Numbered from the stretch's first letter, positions 45,489 through 55,021 are shown. The stretch: DNA of 64,000 nucleotides from Mucilaginibacter rubeus (GCF_014643835.1 NZ_BMKD01000001.1:1488001-1552000), one strand, 5' to 3'. Notes: a model not told the origin generated them from the letters alone. Made by a program: numbers and translations.

Positions 45489-45658
45489 CCCCCTCCGCCC
45501 CCTAAAGGGGGTACCTACTTACAATCACTCTTTAGCTGTAATGCTAAACAAGAAAAGCTTTGCCACGGCAAAGCTTTTCTTGTTTAAATACTTTTAAGTT
45601 TAATACGACAGATAAAAACCAGCCGTAAGTAAGCACCCCCTTTAGGGGGCGGGGGGGG
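45487..45658. repeat. Nested inverted repeat between manC and rlmB
   Basis: Outer arms 45487-45521 and 45625-45658 pair over 34 bases with three mismatches, and each arm itself contains a small CCCCCTAAAGGGGG-type palindrome. Inside lies a perfect hairpin (45545-45563 with 45568-45586, loop CACG) of sequence AACAAGAAAAGCTTTGC and its complement. The left arm begins at the manC stop and the right arm encodes the last residues of rlmB. It could be a two-way terminator. Confidence 0.88.
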
Positions 45659-46412
45659 TTCTCTGCCTCACTGCCTCATACAAAATCACCCCGGTTGATA
45701 CCGATACATTCAACGATTCAATTTCGCCGAACATAGGAATCTTGGCCAGGTGATCGGAGATCCGGATGATCTCGTTACGGATTCCGTCTTCTTCCGATCC
45801 CATAACGATGGCCGTAGGTACGGTATAATCCGGAGTGTAAATATTGTCCTGTGTTTTTTCGGTGCAACAAACCAGTTGCAAGCCCGATTCCTGGAGGAAG
45901 CGTACAGTTTGCATAAAATTATCATGCCGGCAAACAGGGATTTTGTATAATGCGCCGGCCGATGTTTTAATGGCATCAGGATTTATCTGCGCCGAACCTT
46001 TGGCTGGGATCACGATGGCATGCACACCGGCACATTCGGCAGTACGGGCAATGGCACCCATGTTCCTTACATCAGTAATGCTGTCTAAAACTAAAATTAA
46101 TGGAGTTTCCCCCCTCTCAAATATTTCCGGAATAATGTTCTCTATCTTTTGATAAACAATAGGCGAAATCACAGCTATAACTCCTTGGTGATTTTTCTGG
46201 GTAATGCGGTTTAGTTTTTCAACCGGGACCTGCTGTGCAGTTATCTGATATTCGTTCATCAGTTCTTTAAGCTCCTGTATCAGGCCGCCGCTTATGCCTC
46301 GCTGTATAAATAACGCCTCAATCTCTTTACCCGAACGGATCGCTTCTACTACCGCCCTGATACCAAAAACCATTTGATTGCTTTCACGCTGAGGCCTTGA
46401 ATTAAATGCCAT
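45642..46412 (-). CDS. rlmB: 23S rRNA 2'-O-ribose methyltransferase RlmB (SpoU/TrmH family)
   Basis: A SPOUT-class rRNA methyltransferase of 256 residues modifying G2251 of 23S rRNA. The N-terminal substrate-binding domain starts QMVFGIRAVVEAIRSGKEIE. The catalytic part has LDSITDVRNMGAIARTAECA, ALYKIPVCRHDNF, AIVMGSEEDGIRNEII and IESLNVSVSTGVILYEAVRQ, the SpoU motifs that form the SAM-binding knot. The last five residues (TPPAP) are encoded by the arm of an intergenic repeat, so the C-terminus was probably altered by it. Confidence 0.94.
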   Translation of the reverse strand: MAFNSRPQRESNQMVFGIRAVVEAIRSGKEIEALFIQRGISGGLIQELKELMNEYQITAQQVPVEKLNRITQKNHQGVIAVISPIVYQKIENIIPEIFERGETPLILVLDSITDVRNMGAIARTAECAGVHAIVIPAKGSAQINPDAIKTSAGALYKIPVCRHDNFMQTVRFLQESGLQLVCCTEKTQDNIYTPDYTVPTAIVMGSEEDGIRNEIIRISDHLAKIPMFGEIESLNVSVSTGVILYEAVRQRTPPAP

Positions 46413-46677
46413 TTTATGATTTAAATTTTGGCAAAAGTAGCTATATTAATTGATTAAGCCGTTATTGAACTGATAACCCTTTTGGGTTTACCGAGGTTTG
46501 AGTGCAGATGCTATCAACACTTCAAAACTTTATTAACATTGGCTCAATTAGCTGAAAATCAACCAGCCCAAATTTCGTTAAAAAGTTATCAACATTGAGG
46601 TGTTTATTAAAAACCTTAAAATTATCATCCTGTGTATGATTATTTTAAAATGCCGATACACTATGTTAGGTGTTTCC

Positions 46678-46710
46678 TTTGCCTGTCGAAGCATTTTTTG
46701 TATATTTTTG
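46678..46710 (+). promoter_or_regulatory. Promoter of dnaB
   Basis: TTTG at 46678-46681 and TATTTTTG at 46703-46710 (exact TAnnTTTG) are 21 bases apart. The -7 box ends 7 bases before the ATG at 46718, again a very short leader. The rest of the 305-base gap to rlmB shows no gene or strong hairpin. Confidence 0.55.
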
Positions 46711-46717
46711 TACCCTT

Positions 46718-48283
46718 ATGAGTTTTGAGAATAACAACCAGTATAACAAGCCGAATACTTTTGAACGCCGCAGCCGGATCCCAAATCCTACGCCATTCAT
46801 TGCAGGCGGAAAATTGCAGCCGCAGGCTACTGATTTGGAGGAAGCCGTTTTAGGTGCCCTTATGCTGGAGAAAGACGCCCTTTCATCTGTTATAGATGTT
46901 TTAAAACCCGAAGTTTTTTATCAAACCAATCATCAAAAGATTTTTTCTGCAATAAAAATCTTGTTTGAAAAAACACAGCCTGTAGATATCCTTACCGTGA
47001 CTGCCGAATTGCGCAGGCTGGGCGAGCTTGAAATGGTTGGCGGTGCTTACTATATCACTGAACTTACAAGCCGCGTTGCATCGGCCGCCAATATCGAATT
47101 CCATTCGCGCATTATCATTCAAAAATTTATCCAGCGCGAACTGATCCGCATTTCTACAGAGGTGATCAACAATGCATATGAGGATACCGCCGATGTATTT
47201 GACCTGCTGGATATGGCCGAAAAAAATCTGTTTGAAATAGCTCAGAGCAATTTACGCCGAGATGCCCGTAATATGGACGATCTCGTTCATGAGGCCCTGC
47301 GCGATATTGAAGCCCTGAAGGATAAAAAGGATGGCTTAACAGGTGTTGCCTCTGGCTTTACCAACCTTGACCGGATGACCTCAGGCTGGCAAAAATCAGA
47401 TCTGGTGATCATTGCGGCACGTCCGGCGATGGGAAAAACAGCTTTTGTATTAAGCTGTGCCCGTAATGCAGCCGTTGATTTTGACAAGCCAGTTGTGGTA
47501 TTTTCGCTGGAGATGTCGTCTGTACAGTTAGTTAACCGTTTGATAGCCGGCGAAGCAGAAATTGAGCAGGAAAAAATCCGTAAAGGCACGCTTGAAGAAT
47601 GGGAATGGCAGCAGGTACACTCTAAAATTGGCAGGCTTGAAAAAGCAACGTTCATCATTGATGATACACCTGCCCTAAACATCTTTGAGTTCAGGGCAAA
47701 ATGTCGTCGTTTAAAATCGCAATATGATATCCAGCTTATCATTATCGACTACCTGCAGCTGATGCATGGCAAAGCTGAAGGCAAAGGTGGCGGGGGTAAC
47801 CGTGAGCAAGAGATCAGCAGTATTTCACGTGCTTTAAAGTCGGTTGCCAAGGAGCTCAACGTACCGGTTATCGCACTTTCGCAGTTAAGCCGTGCGGTTG
47901 AAAGCCGGCCGGGCAACTCAAAAAGGCCAATGCTTTCAGACTTACGTGAATCGGGCGCTATTGAGCAGGACGCCGACATGGTATTGTTCCTTTATCGTCC
48001 CGAATATTACGGCCTGACCGAAGATGAGGACGGTAACCCTACCCAGGGCGTAGGCGAGGTAATCATAGCCAAGCACCGTAATGGTGAAACAGGTACTGTT
48101 CGACTTAAATTTGTGGGCAAATATGTTAAGTTCGCAAATCTTGAAGAAGGTATGGATGGCTTCCCTCCTCCGGCAGGTAACGCTTTCGCAGGCCTTGCCC
48201 CTTCACAGGATTTTGAAAAGCAGAGTAACTTCATTATACGTCCTTCAAGAATGGACGACATAGATGATGAGCCTCCGTTTTAG
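46718..48283 (+). CDS. dnaB: Replicative DNA helicase DnaB
   Basis: The hexameric fork helicase, 521 residues. The N-terminal DnaB domain (about 45-150, EEAVLGALMLEKDALSSVID) is followed by a linker and a RecA-like domain. That domain has Walker A IIAARPAMGKTAFVLS, FSLEMSSVQLVNRLIAGEA, Walker B IIIDYLQLM, SQLSRAVESRPGNSKRPMLS and the arginine-finger segment AKHRNGETG. No intein interrupts it. ATG 46718 follows the promoter; the upstream 16 codons lie within it. A perfect palindrome follows the stop. Confidence 0.98.
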   Translation: MSFENNNQYNKPNTFERRSRIPNPTPFIAGGKLQPQATDLEEAVLGALMLEKDALSSVIDVLKPEVFYQTNHQKIFSAIKILFEKTQPVDILTVTAELRRLGELEMVGGAYYITELTSRVASAANIEFHSRIIIQKFIQRELIRISTEVINNAYEDTADVFDLLDMAEKNLFEIAQSNLRRDARNMDDLVHEALRDIEALKDKKDGLTGVASGFTNLDRMTSGWQKSDLVIIAARPAMGKTAFVLSCARNAAVDFDKPVVVFSLEMSSVQLVNRLIAGEAEIEQEKIRKGTLEEWEWQQVHSKIGRLEKATFIIDDTPALNIFEFRAKCRRLKSQYDIQLIIIDYLQLMHGKAEGKGGGGNREQEISSISRALKSVAKELNVPVIALSQLSRAVESRPGNSKRPMLSDLRESGAIEQDADMVLFLYRPEYYGLTEDEDGNPTQGVGEVIIAKHRNGETGTVRLKFVGKYVKFANLEEGMDGFPPPAGNAFAGLAPSQDFEKQSNFIIRPSRMDDIDDEPPF

Positions 48284-48320
48284 CCTCTCGGCTCCCCTAA
48301 AAGAAGAGTGTCAAAAGATA

Positions 48321-48366
48321 TACAAACAAGAAAAGCTTTGCAATTGCAAAGCTTTTCTTGTTTGTA
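48321..48366. repeat. Perfect 46-base palindrome downstream of dnaB
   Basis: Bases 48321-48343 are exactly complementary to 48344-48366. The core ACAAGAAAAGCTTTGC and its complement are the same as in the inner hairpin at 45545-45586. It lies 38 bases past the dnaB stop, between it and the convergent GH110-like gene, and likely terminates transcription both ways. The remaining bases to 48540 show nothing recognisable. Confidence 0.9.
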
Positions 48367-48540
48367 ATAGTGAAAACAAACCCGCATATATATCATTTCA
48401 AAAGTTAGAGGTCGAGTTTATCCACTTAGGTTATAAAGTCACAAAACTGGCACAAGCTCCATCAAAGTTTGGAGGAGTAATCTACCCGGTACTCGCTGTC
48501 AAATAAACTACCATTCTGTTGGCACCTGTTCATCTTCCAA

Positions 48541-50394
48541 TTACTCTTTTTGCTTTGTTAGCTGATTGTTATAAACCCTGGTGTCCTGACAGTCTTTTAA
48601 ACTTATCAACTGATCAATATTTTTAATACTACCAGTTGTGGTTATTTTATTCCCTGTAACTTTAATTCCGGATGTACTTGAAGCCTCAAAAAACTGAGCG
48701 TCCTTTAAAGTTATTTTATTACGGATTACCTGGATTCCGGAATGAACCCGAGCTGTTGATTTCACTCTGTTTTCCGGTGACAAGGCTATAACCGGCCCTC
48801 CACATTTATAAAACGTATTGTTTTTAATAGTAACATCTTTTACCGCTCCTGATTCATACCAGCTTGACGCATCGTCATTGATCATGATTGCGCTGTTGTG
48901 GGTCCGGTTAATGATATTGTTTTCAATTACTACTTTCCTGGGAGTGGTAACCAGGATACCCCTTGTCGGGATCTTTTCAATGGTATTGTGATGGATCCAT
49001 ACCCGTGGCGTGGCGGTAATGTTCTCCACCACATCTCCTGTTTGCATATCATCGGGCATCGGGTTGCTAAAATTTAGCAAAAATTCCCTGTTATTAAGCT
49101 TCTCAACTTTCGATACCTTATTATTTTGATAAGTAAGCAGGTTCGCCGGGTGAACAAGACCAATACTGTCATTAGCTGCAAAAGCATCAAATCCGTAAGT
49201 TTGATCATGCATGAACCTTACTTTGACCTGAGTTAAGGAAAGTTTTTCTGTTATTTTAAGAAAAGTGCCATGCACATTAATTGCATCGTCATTTGCTGCC
49301 GACAGGTATGAGCCTCCAATTTCAATTTTGCCACTACAACCCGAAAAATGCAGAATATCTGCCCAGGCAGCACACGTGCGGCCATCTTTAGCCTTTACTA
49401 CAACATGATTGAAACTTAGATTCTTGCTAAACTGGCTTACTATTCCCATGCCATGCATAAAGTAAATACGGATGTTGTTTAAATTGATATTGCTGCTTTT
49501 TTGTATGAAAAAACCGGCACAATCACGGGTGACATCACGATTTTGATAGGTTAAGCCTTTTTTAAAGCCCGGATTGTTCTTGAAAAATATTCTCAGGCTA
49601 TGCTCTCCTGTGGCTTCATAGCGGAGCCCCTCCTGAGGGATTTCCATTCTCGATAATTCGTTGGTGGCATGGTTATACACCTGCCAGTATGACCCGGGCT
49701 GATAACTCCAGCCTTCTCCAAGCCATGTTAATGTACTGTCTTTAATACTGAATTTGTATTCGGTGTTAACCGCAGCATCGGCATATTTTGATGTGGTTGT
49801 TACCACACTGAACTCGGAAACCGTTGGACGCTGGTAATCAAAACTCAAATCGTTCAATTTAATATGATGACTGTTATTGATATATGTTTCGATCATTTTT
49901 CCGCGAAGGCCTACTGTTGCGCCGGCACCGTCAATATCCACAAACCTGCTACTATCAAGCATTAATGCAATTGCTTTTAATCCGTAAGGAACATCGTTGG
50001 TATTGGAAATCTGCAATTGGGCTTTGTAAGCGCCGTCCGGAAAAAAATCATACCACCCGGGGGCAAACCAGATCTTTACCGGCCTGTCTTTCGTTCCGTG
50101 GGCCATAATTGACAACGTTTCGAAAAACCCTCCCGGCGATAGTATTTCCACAACATCACCCGGCGATAAAATAAGCCGGTTGATACCTTTAAATGTTTTC
50201 CATGGCTTTAAACTGGTTAACCCGGTGTTGCCATCATTGCCCTTAACAGGATCGATATAATAGGTTCGATTGCCCGGAGAAACACTTCTTCCGGATGGAG
50301 CTAAATATTCAACAAGTTTATTTTGAGCTTTTAATACGTTGCATATCAGAAACGGACTTAAAAGTAACAGGCATTTTATTGTAAAATATCTCAT
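48541..50394 (-). CDS. Secreted right-handed beta-helix enzyme, GH110-like (alpha-1,3-galactosidase family)
   Basis: A 617-residue exported protein with signal MRYFTIKCLLLLSPFLICNV and cleavage near LKAQ. A parallel beta-helix follows YYIDPVKGNDGNTGLTSLKP. Central segments WADILHFSGCSGKIEIG and ANDDAINVHGTFLKI (near residue 365), PTRGILVTTPRKVVIENN and NDDASSWYESGAVKDVTIKN match the GH110 alpha-1,3-galactosidase pattern as I recall it; the paired Asp in NDDAINVHGT fits an inverting active site. It would remove terminal alpha-1,3-galactose. If not GH110 it is a related beta-helix carbohydrase. ATG 50394 is chosen for the signal peptide. Confidence 0.75.
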   Translation of the reverse strand: MRYFTIKCLLLLSPFLICNVLKAQNKLVEYLAPSGRSVSPGNRTYYIDPVKGNDGNTGLTSLKPWKTFKGINRLILSPGDVVEILSPGGFFETLSIMAHGTKDRPVKIWFAPGWYDFFPDGAYKAQLQISNTNDVPYGLKAIALMLDSSRFVDIDGAGATVGLRGKMIETYINNSHHIKLNDLSFDYQRPTVSEFSVVTTTSKYADAAVNTEYKFSIKDSTLTWLGEGWSYQPGSYWQVYNHATNELSRMEIPQEGLRYEATGEHSLRIFFKNNPGFKKGLTYQNRDVTRDCAGFFIQKSSNINLNNIRIYFMHGMGIVSQFSKNLSFNHVVVKAKDGRTCAAWADILHFSGCSGKIEIGGSYLSAANDDAINVHGTFLKITEKLSLTQVKVRFMHDQTYGFDAFAANDSIGLVHPANLLTYQNNKVSKVEKLNNREFLLNFSNPMPDDMQTGDVVENITATPRVWIHHNTIEKIPTRGILVTTPRKVVIENNIINRTHNSAIMINDDASSWYESGAVKDVTIKNNTFYKCGGPVIALSPENRVKSTARVHSGIQVIRNKITLKDAQFFEASSTSGIKVTGNKITTTGSIKNIDQLISLKDCQDTRVYNNQLTKQKE

Positions 50395-50750
50395 GGTAAA
50401 TATCAGGTTACTAATATATGGCGTATATGGTATAACATTTACGCTTAACATCTATAATTTTGGCCATCCACAACCAGCATTTAAAAATTACCTTGTCTTT
50501 ACTCCATAACTTATGGTTAAAACAGCGATCCCTCTTTTATATAATATCCCATACATTTAACATAAGCGAAAATCATTCATTAAAATATAGGTTAAATATT
50601 TACCCCTGCACCAAAAGGCACTGACAGTCAAACGTGATGTCCATCGGTGATTATATTATTTTTATCATTATCATTGTTCTTCAAAACCATTAGCAACGAC
50701 GGTATCAATTTCAGATTGACACCAGCCGGAACACTGATGAAAATAACTAT
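50395..50750. other. Divergent promoter region between the GH110-like gene and a histidine kinase
   Basis: These 356 AT-rich bases must hold start signals for both genes. I found no hairpin, repeat or convincing promoter pair. Confidence 0.4.
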
Positions 50751-52442
50751 ATGAACGTTTTATCAAGAAAGATACTGCTTGCTTTTTTAGCCTTTACCAT
50801 AATTTTAGTTATCGCTGCCCTTTTTGTAAGAGACAAGATCACAGAAAGATTAGCCCATACGGCACAGATCTCGCACCTTATGGACCTTAATAATTCCAGG
50901 CCCCAGCAGGCGCTGCTTTTACTTCACCAGGCCGAGGATTTATTTCAATCCTCACTCGTAGATGCCGACGCTACTAAGGCTCAGGCTTATCAGGCCAAAC
51001 TTTCACTGGCTTTTGCTGAAATTGATACCCTGTTAAACATGCAGCATGACACTACCAAACTAAATGCCGAACAGCGTTCTCAACTTCATACATGGCACAA
51101 CCAAAAGGTAAAACTATCTGCCGATCTTCTTTCTGCCCGGCACGACTTTGATTCCCTGCTCACAACCTATTCAGATTACAGCACAGCGACCGTTCAAAAT
51201 AAACTTGCCGTTAAAAGTAGCCGTACGGTACAAAACAGCAGCGACACCTTAACCCAACCCGGCCAGGTAAAACGAAAAGGTTTTTTTGCAAGAATTAAAG
51301 AAGCCATAAAGAACAAAAACGCCTATGCAACCAATTCGGGAGGTGTTGTTATCAACCACCGGACCCGAATTTATGTCGACTCGGTTACGCAAAAACTCCG
51401 CAATAAAGATCAATCCAACTATCTCAATAAAATCAGGCAATTACAACAAAGCAACCACAAATTACAGGAAGCGCAAAGACAGCTCATCGCCCTTAATATG
51501 CGCATTACCCATAAAATGGAGCAGTTAATTAGTACCATTAAGGATATAAATTACAGCATGACCGATGCCTTTAAGGGTTTAGCCTTTAACAGTTACCTGG
51601 AAACAACACGTTTGCTAAACAGGCTTTACCTTGTTGCACTTTTGTTGCTTCTGGCTTTTGCAGTGTTGTTGATTGTGTTTGTTATTAAGCTGGGGCGATC
51701 TGAAGAGCTTTTGCTGAAGGAGAACGAACGGGCCGTAATGATAGCGCGTCAAAAAATGGACCTGCTGCTGCACATGAGCCATGAAATCCGTAATCCGCTC
51801 ACATCTATAAATGGTTTTTTATACATTTTCAGCAGAACGACGCTCACTCCAAAACAATCAGAAATGTTGGGAACAGTGCGGGCATCATCCGATTTGCTAC
51901 TGCAAACGCTCAATGATACCCTTGATGCCGCAAAAATGGAAAGCAGCGAACTCAAGATCCATCATGATCCTTTTTGCCCGGATAAAACGTTAAAAGAAGT
52001 AATTGAAAGCATGGCATTTAGTGCTGATAAAAAACAATTGGAATTAAATTATCATTTTGAAGGCGATCCGGAAGCTGAAGTTTTGGGTGATAGTTTCAGG
52101 TTAAAGCAGATTATCGTAAACCTTGTTAGCAATGCTATCAAATATACCGATACAGGAAACGTAAAGATCAAAGCAGCGCTAAAATTATCCGACAGCAAAG
52201 GCGGACTAACAGTTGATATTAGCGATACAGGAGCCGGTATAAGCCAGGAACAACAGATTAACCTGTTTTCAAAATATTACCAAACCAATTCGGCAAAAGG
52301 AAATACCGGTACAGGTCTTGGTTTATACATTTGCAAACAATTGATTGAATTGCAAAAAGGTAATATCACCGTAAAAAGCGATGCGGGCAAAGGAAGTACT
52401 TTTAGTTTTGAAATCCCTTACGAAAAGTATAAAATAGATTAA
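50751..52442 (+). CDS. Membrane sensor histidine kinase
   Basis: A 563-residue kinase. One transmembrane helix is at about 7-25 (ILLAFLAFTIILVIAALFV). A long helical periplasmic domain of about 260 residues follows, then a second helix at about 289-312 (LVALLLLLAFAVLLIVFVIK). The cytoplasmic part has HisKA with LLHMSHEIRNPLTSINGF (His near 343) and HATPase with IIVNLVSNAIKYTD, VDISDTGAGISQ and TGTGLGLYICKQLIELQKG. There is no receiver or PAS domain and no regulator gene adjacent. The sensor domain has no recognisable family. Confidence 0.92.
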   Translation: MNVLSRKILLAFLAFTIILVIAALFVRDKITERLAHTAQISHLMDLNNSRPQQALLLLHQAEDLFQSSLVDADATKAQAYQAKLSLAFAEIDTLLNMQHDTTKLNAEQRSQLHTWHNQKVKLSADLLSARHDFDSLLTTYSDYSTATVQNKLAVKSSRTVQNSSDTLTQPGQVKRKGFFARIKEAIKNKNAYATNSGGVVINHRTRIYVDSVTQKLRNKDQSNYLNKIRQLQQSNHKLQEAQRQLIALNMRITHKMEQLISTIKDINYSMTDAFKGLAFNSYLETTRLLNRLYLVALLLLLAFAVLLIVFVIKLGRSEELLLKENERAVMIARQKMDLLLHMSHEIRNPLTSINGFLYIFSRTTLTPKQSEMLGTVRASSDLLLQTLNDTLDAAKMESSELKIHHDPFCPDKTLKEVIESMAFSADKKQLELNYHFEGDPEAEVLGDSFRLKQIIVNLVSNAIKYTDTGNVKIKAALKLSDSKGGLTVDISDTGAGISQEQQINLFSKYYQTNSAKGNTGTGLGLYICKQLIELQKGNITVKSDAGKGSTFSFEIPYEKYKID

Positions 52443-52510
52443 CTGCCGGCGTTTTACTTAAAATTGACGTATATACCCAGAATCTTAAAAACTCTTTATT
52501 CTCCAGCTAA

Positions 52511-54706
52511 TTATAAGTTACACCAGTACGTCCATTTTAACGTTAACTGTCTGTTTTTTACTGTATACGGTGATGGCGTGGTATTATCGCCGTAAACAAT
52601 AAACAGGTCGGACGCAGGCTTATAGCGCCATTGCAGGCGGGTATTAATGTTGATATTATCCACCTGCTTATTATATTGTATATAGGTGGTAAAATACAAG
52701 CTATTGGTGAAGGTAACATCAATTTTTGGCCCTACCAGCCAGAACGTATTATGGCCAAATGGCTGCGGCAACCTTAAATCATTGAAGGAGGTATTGATAG
52801 CAATATTTACATAAGGTTGAAAACGATAGCCTATTAAACTTGTAACGCTATTGCGTACGCCCTTATCATAATACCCACCGTGCGATGCTTCCAGCAAATA
52901 GGTAAACACATTTTGCGGCTTCGATACAAACTGCACATCAATAGTGTTCCAGTTATGCTCAGAGCCGGTAGGTAATAAACCTTTACCGATATTAGTTGGA
53001 TCATAAGGCCTCAGAAGGCGCACATAATCATTTATACCGGACACCGACAGTGTTGCCCGGTTACGGAATGTGATCAAATATGACAGGATACTTTCATTAT
53101 CAGTACGGTGAAACGACTCATCGAAGAAATAATTAGAGGTAAGCTGGATGCCATGGCTTAGAATATTACCTTGCTTAGGAAAAAAATTACGGAGTAACAG
53201 CGGGCTTAACTTCACATAACCAACACGGGGAACATAGCCTACTTCGGCATTGTAATTTTTACCTACGTACTCCTCCTGCATATAAAGCGTCCAGTATTTG
53301 CTCAGGTATTGGAAATGATCGGATACCACGTAATCATGCCCGCTCACGCCGGGCGTAAATGATTTAAGGGCCAGTACTTTGCCTGTCCAGATATTACTGC
53401 GCGAGGCAAGGTTAAACTCTGCGCCTATATTACGGTTATAGGCAGTTGAACCGGTATTGGTGCCGGGAATATTGGCAGTAGCGTCCTTATTTACAAACAG
53501 GAAAGCGATGTTTGAGCGATCAAGGATCCGTCTTTGCAGGGTAATGATGCCATAATTTTCAGAAGCCTGCTGGGCGCTGCCCGAGCCGCCTGTTTGAATA
53601 TCCATAGCGCCAATACGCCAGTCCTTATCTAATTTGCCGGTCAATCTTGCTCCAAAATCAATCGGTACGTTGAGGCCTATCCGCCTTGAAAAAAAAGGGC
53701 GAATATCAGAGTAACCAAAGTTGGCAAACAGGTCACCGTTTTCTAAAAAGAATTGCCGTTTTTCGGGGAAGAAAAGTTCGTATCTGTTGATGTTGATCAC
53801 CTGTTGATCAACATCAACCTGCGAAAAATCGGGATTGACTGTTAAATCGAGGTTAAGGGCTGGTGTAACGGAGATCTTGGCGTCCCCTCCTATTTCATGT
53901 TTATATTCGGTTTTGGTATTATGCTGATAATCTTTAGATAAACCCGTAAGCGCGTATGGGATTATAGATACGTTGCTGCTGGCTGTTGGGGGCGCTTCGT
54001 CCCAAACAAGTGTGCCGGTATAAGCCAATGAAGCTGTAGGGAATTGCCGTGGGATGGGTGTCCAGCTTGATTTTTCGGCAGTCTTGAGATCATTACGGCT
54101 AAAGTTGATCCCCCATTCCTTTATGCCTTTTTTATAACGGATACTCTTAAATGGGATGGATGCTTCCCAAACCCATTTATCAGGATAATTTTTTACTGCC
54201 GAATACCAGCGGTTATCCCAGCTCAGGTCAACCTTGCCGCCTTCATACATGCTGCCGTCCCACTGCCCTCCCGCCGCGTTGGCACCAAAACTAAAGCCAT
54301 CGGTGCGGGCATCAAATGGATCCATGAAAATCAGGAAGTTATCATTTTTTACAAAACTGAAATCACGTTTTAACGATTCAACCATGTAAGGCCCCGGTAC
54401 CGAATTATAATTGATAGCTATGATGTACAGGTTTTTATCATCGTAGGTCATCCGCACCTCGGTTTTAACAGTAGCCTTGCTGGTATCCATCGGCAGCACC
54501 ATGAAAAAATCTCCCGCCGAATCAGCCTGCATCCAGGCTTGCTCATTCATCACTCCGTCTATATTAATAGCCGAAGCAGCCCTGCGGATATGGTACTTAT
54601 ACCCCGCGTTCTTTTTTTGAGCCGATGCATAAAAGGAGGTTATACAGCATAAGATGATGAGCAAGAATGTTTTTGCCGAAAGCCAGCAGTAGCGTTTTAA
54701 GGGCAT
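52511..54706 (-). CDS. Outer-membrane protein with CBM9-like domain and DUF5916 barrel
   Basis: A 731-residue exported protein (signal in MPLKRYCWLSAKTFLLIILC, cleavage near YASAQ). The N-terminal family 9 carbohydrate-binding-like domain spans about 40-235 (AINIDGVMNEQAWMQADSAG, VWEASIPFKSIRY). The rest is DUF5916, probably a C-terminal beta-barrel (NPDFSQVDVDQQVININRYE, FPEKRQFFLENGDLF). Such proteins are common in Bacteroidota with unknown function. The domain pairing suggests a surface glycan-binding barrel. It is downstream of argE on the same strand, separated by strong hairpins, so it is likely transcribed separately. Confidence 0.88.
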   Translation of the reverse strand: MPLKRYCWLSAKTFLLIILCCITSFYASAQKKNAGYKYHIRRAASAINIDGVMNEQAWMQADSAGDFFMVLPMDTSKATVKTEVRMTYDDKNLYIIAINYNSVPGPYMVESLKRDFSFVKNDNFLIFMDPFDARTDGFSFGANAAGGQWDGSMYEGGKVDLSWDNRWYSAVKNYPDKWVWEASIPFKSIRYKKGIKEWGINFSRNDLKTAEKSSWTPIPRQFPTASLAYTGTLVWDEAPPTASSNVSIIPYALTGLSKDYQHNTKTEYKHEIGGDAKISVTPALNLDLTVNPDFSQVDVDQQVININRYELFFPEKRQFFLENGDLFANFGYSDIRPFFSRRIGLNVPIDFGARLTGKLDKDWRIGAMDIQTGGSGSAQQASENYGIITLQRRILDRSNIAFLFVNKDATANIPGTNTGSTAYNRNIGAEFNLASRSNIWTGKVLALKSFTPGVSGHDYVVSDHFQYLSKYWTLYMQEEYVGKNYNAEVGYVPRVGYVKLSPLLLRNFFPKQGNILSHGIQLTSNYFFDESFHRTDNESILSYLITFRNRATLSVSGINDYVRLLRPYDPTNIGKGLLPTGSEHNWNTIDVQFVSKPQNVFTYLLEASHGGYYDKGVRNSVTSLIGYRFQPYVNIAINTSFNDLRLPQPFGHNTFWLVGPKIDVTFTNSLYFTTYIQYNKQVDNININTRLQWRYKPASDLFIVYGDNTTPSPYTVKNRQLTLKWTYWCNL

Positions 54707-54876
54707 TAAGATAAGGGTATATAAACTTATTGGTTCACGAATTTTAAAACTACATTTTTTTAGTAAAAATCAACGCCTTGTATCATATAATTTACGGCCT
54801 GGGTTCTACACAAACAATTACATATCTGACAATCAGTACATTACGCACAATTCGTATAAAGTAGAGTTAATCTTAT

Positions 54877-54920
54877 AACCAACAGCCCGCTTAACCGATT
54901 GGTTAAGCGGGCTGTTGGTT
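54877..54920. repeat. Perfect 20-base-pair hairpin downstream of the ArgE-like gene
   Basis: Bases 54877-54896 are exactly complementary to 54901-54920 around a GATT loop. No T run follows on either strand. It lies in the 353-base gap between two minus-strand genes. Confidence 0.88.
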
Positions 54921-54977
54921 ACCCGTTATCATATGTTTGAAATCCTGCGGGCTTTGAAAGGCAATAACAAAGCCGAA

Positions 54978-55021
54978 GAATCCAGACTTACGAAGTTTGA
55001 AAAGTTCTTAAGTCTGGATTC
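54978..55021. repeat. Second hairpin downstream of the ArgE-like gene
   Basis: Arms 54978-54990 and 55009-55021 are complementary over 13 bases, with three further pairs inside after one mismatch. It is 39 bases past the ArgE-like stop on the minus strand and probably acts as its terminator or 3' stabiliser. Confidence 0.8.

Noticed and set aside
46500-46600. TTATCAACA-like words upstream of dnaB as possible DnaA boxes
   Set aside because: Each differs from TTATnCACA at a key position, there are only two, and no dnaA, dnaN or AT-rich unwinding region is nearby.
46718-48283. Intein in DnaB
   Set aside because: Helicase motifs run at normal spacing in 521 residues, so nothing is inserted.
48264-48506. 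80-codon frame after dnaB
   Set aside because: It overlaps the dnaB stop region and runs through the perfect palindrome, so it is most likely chance.
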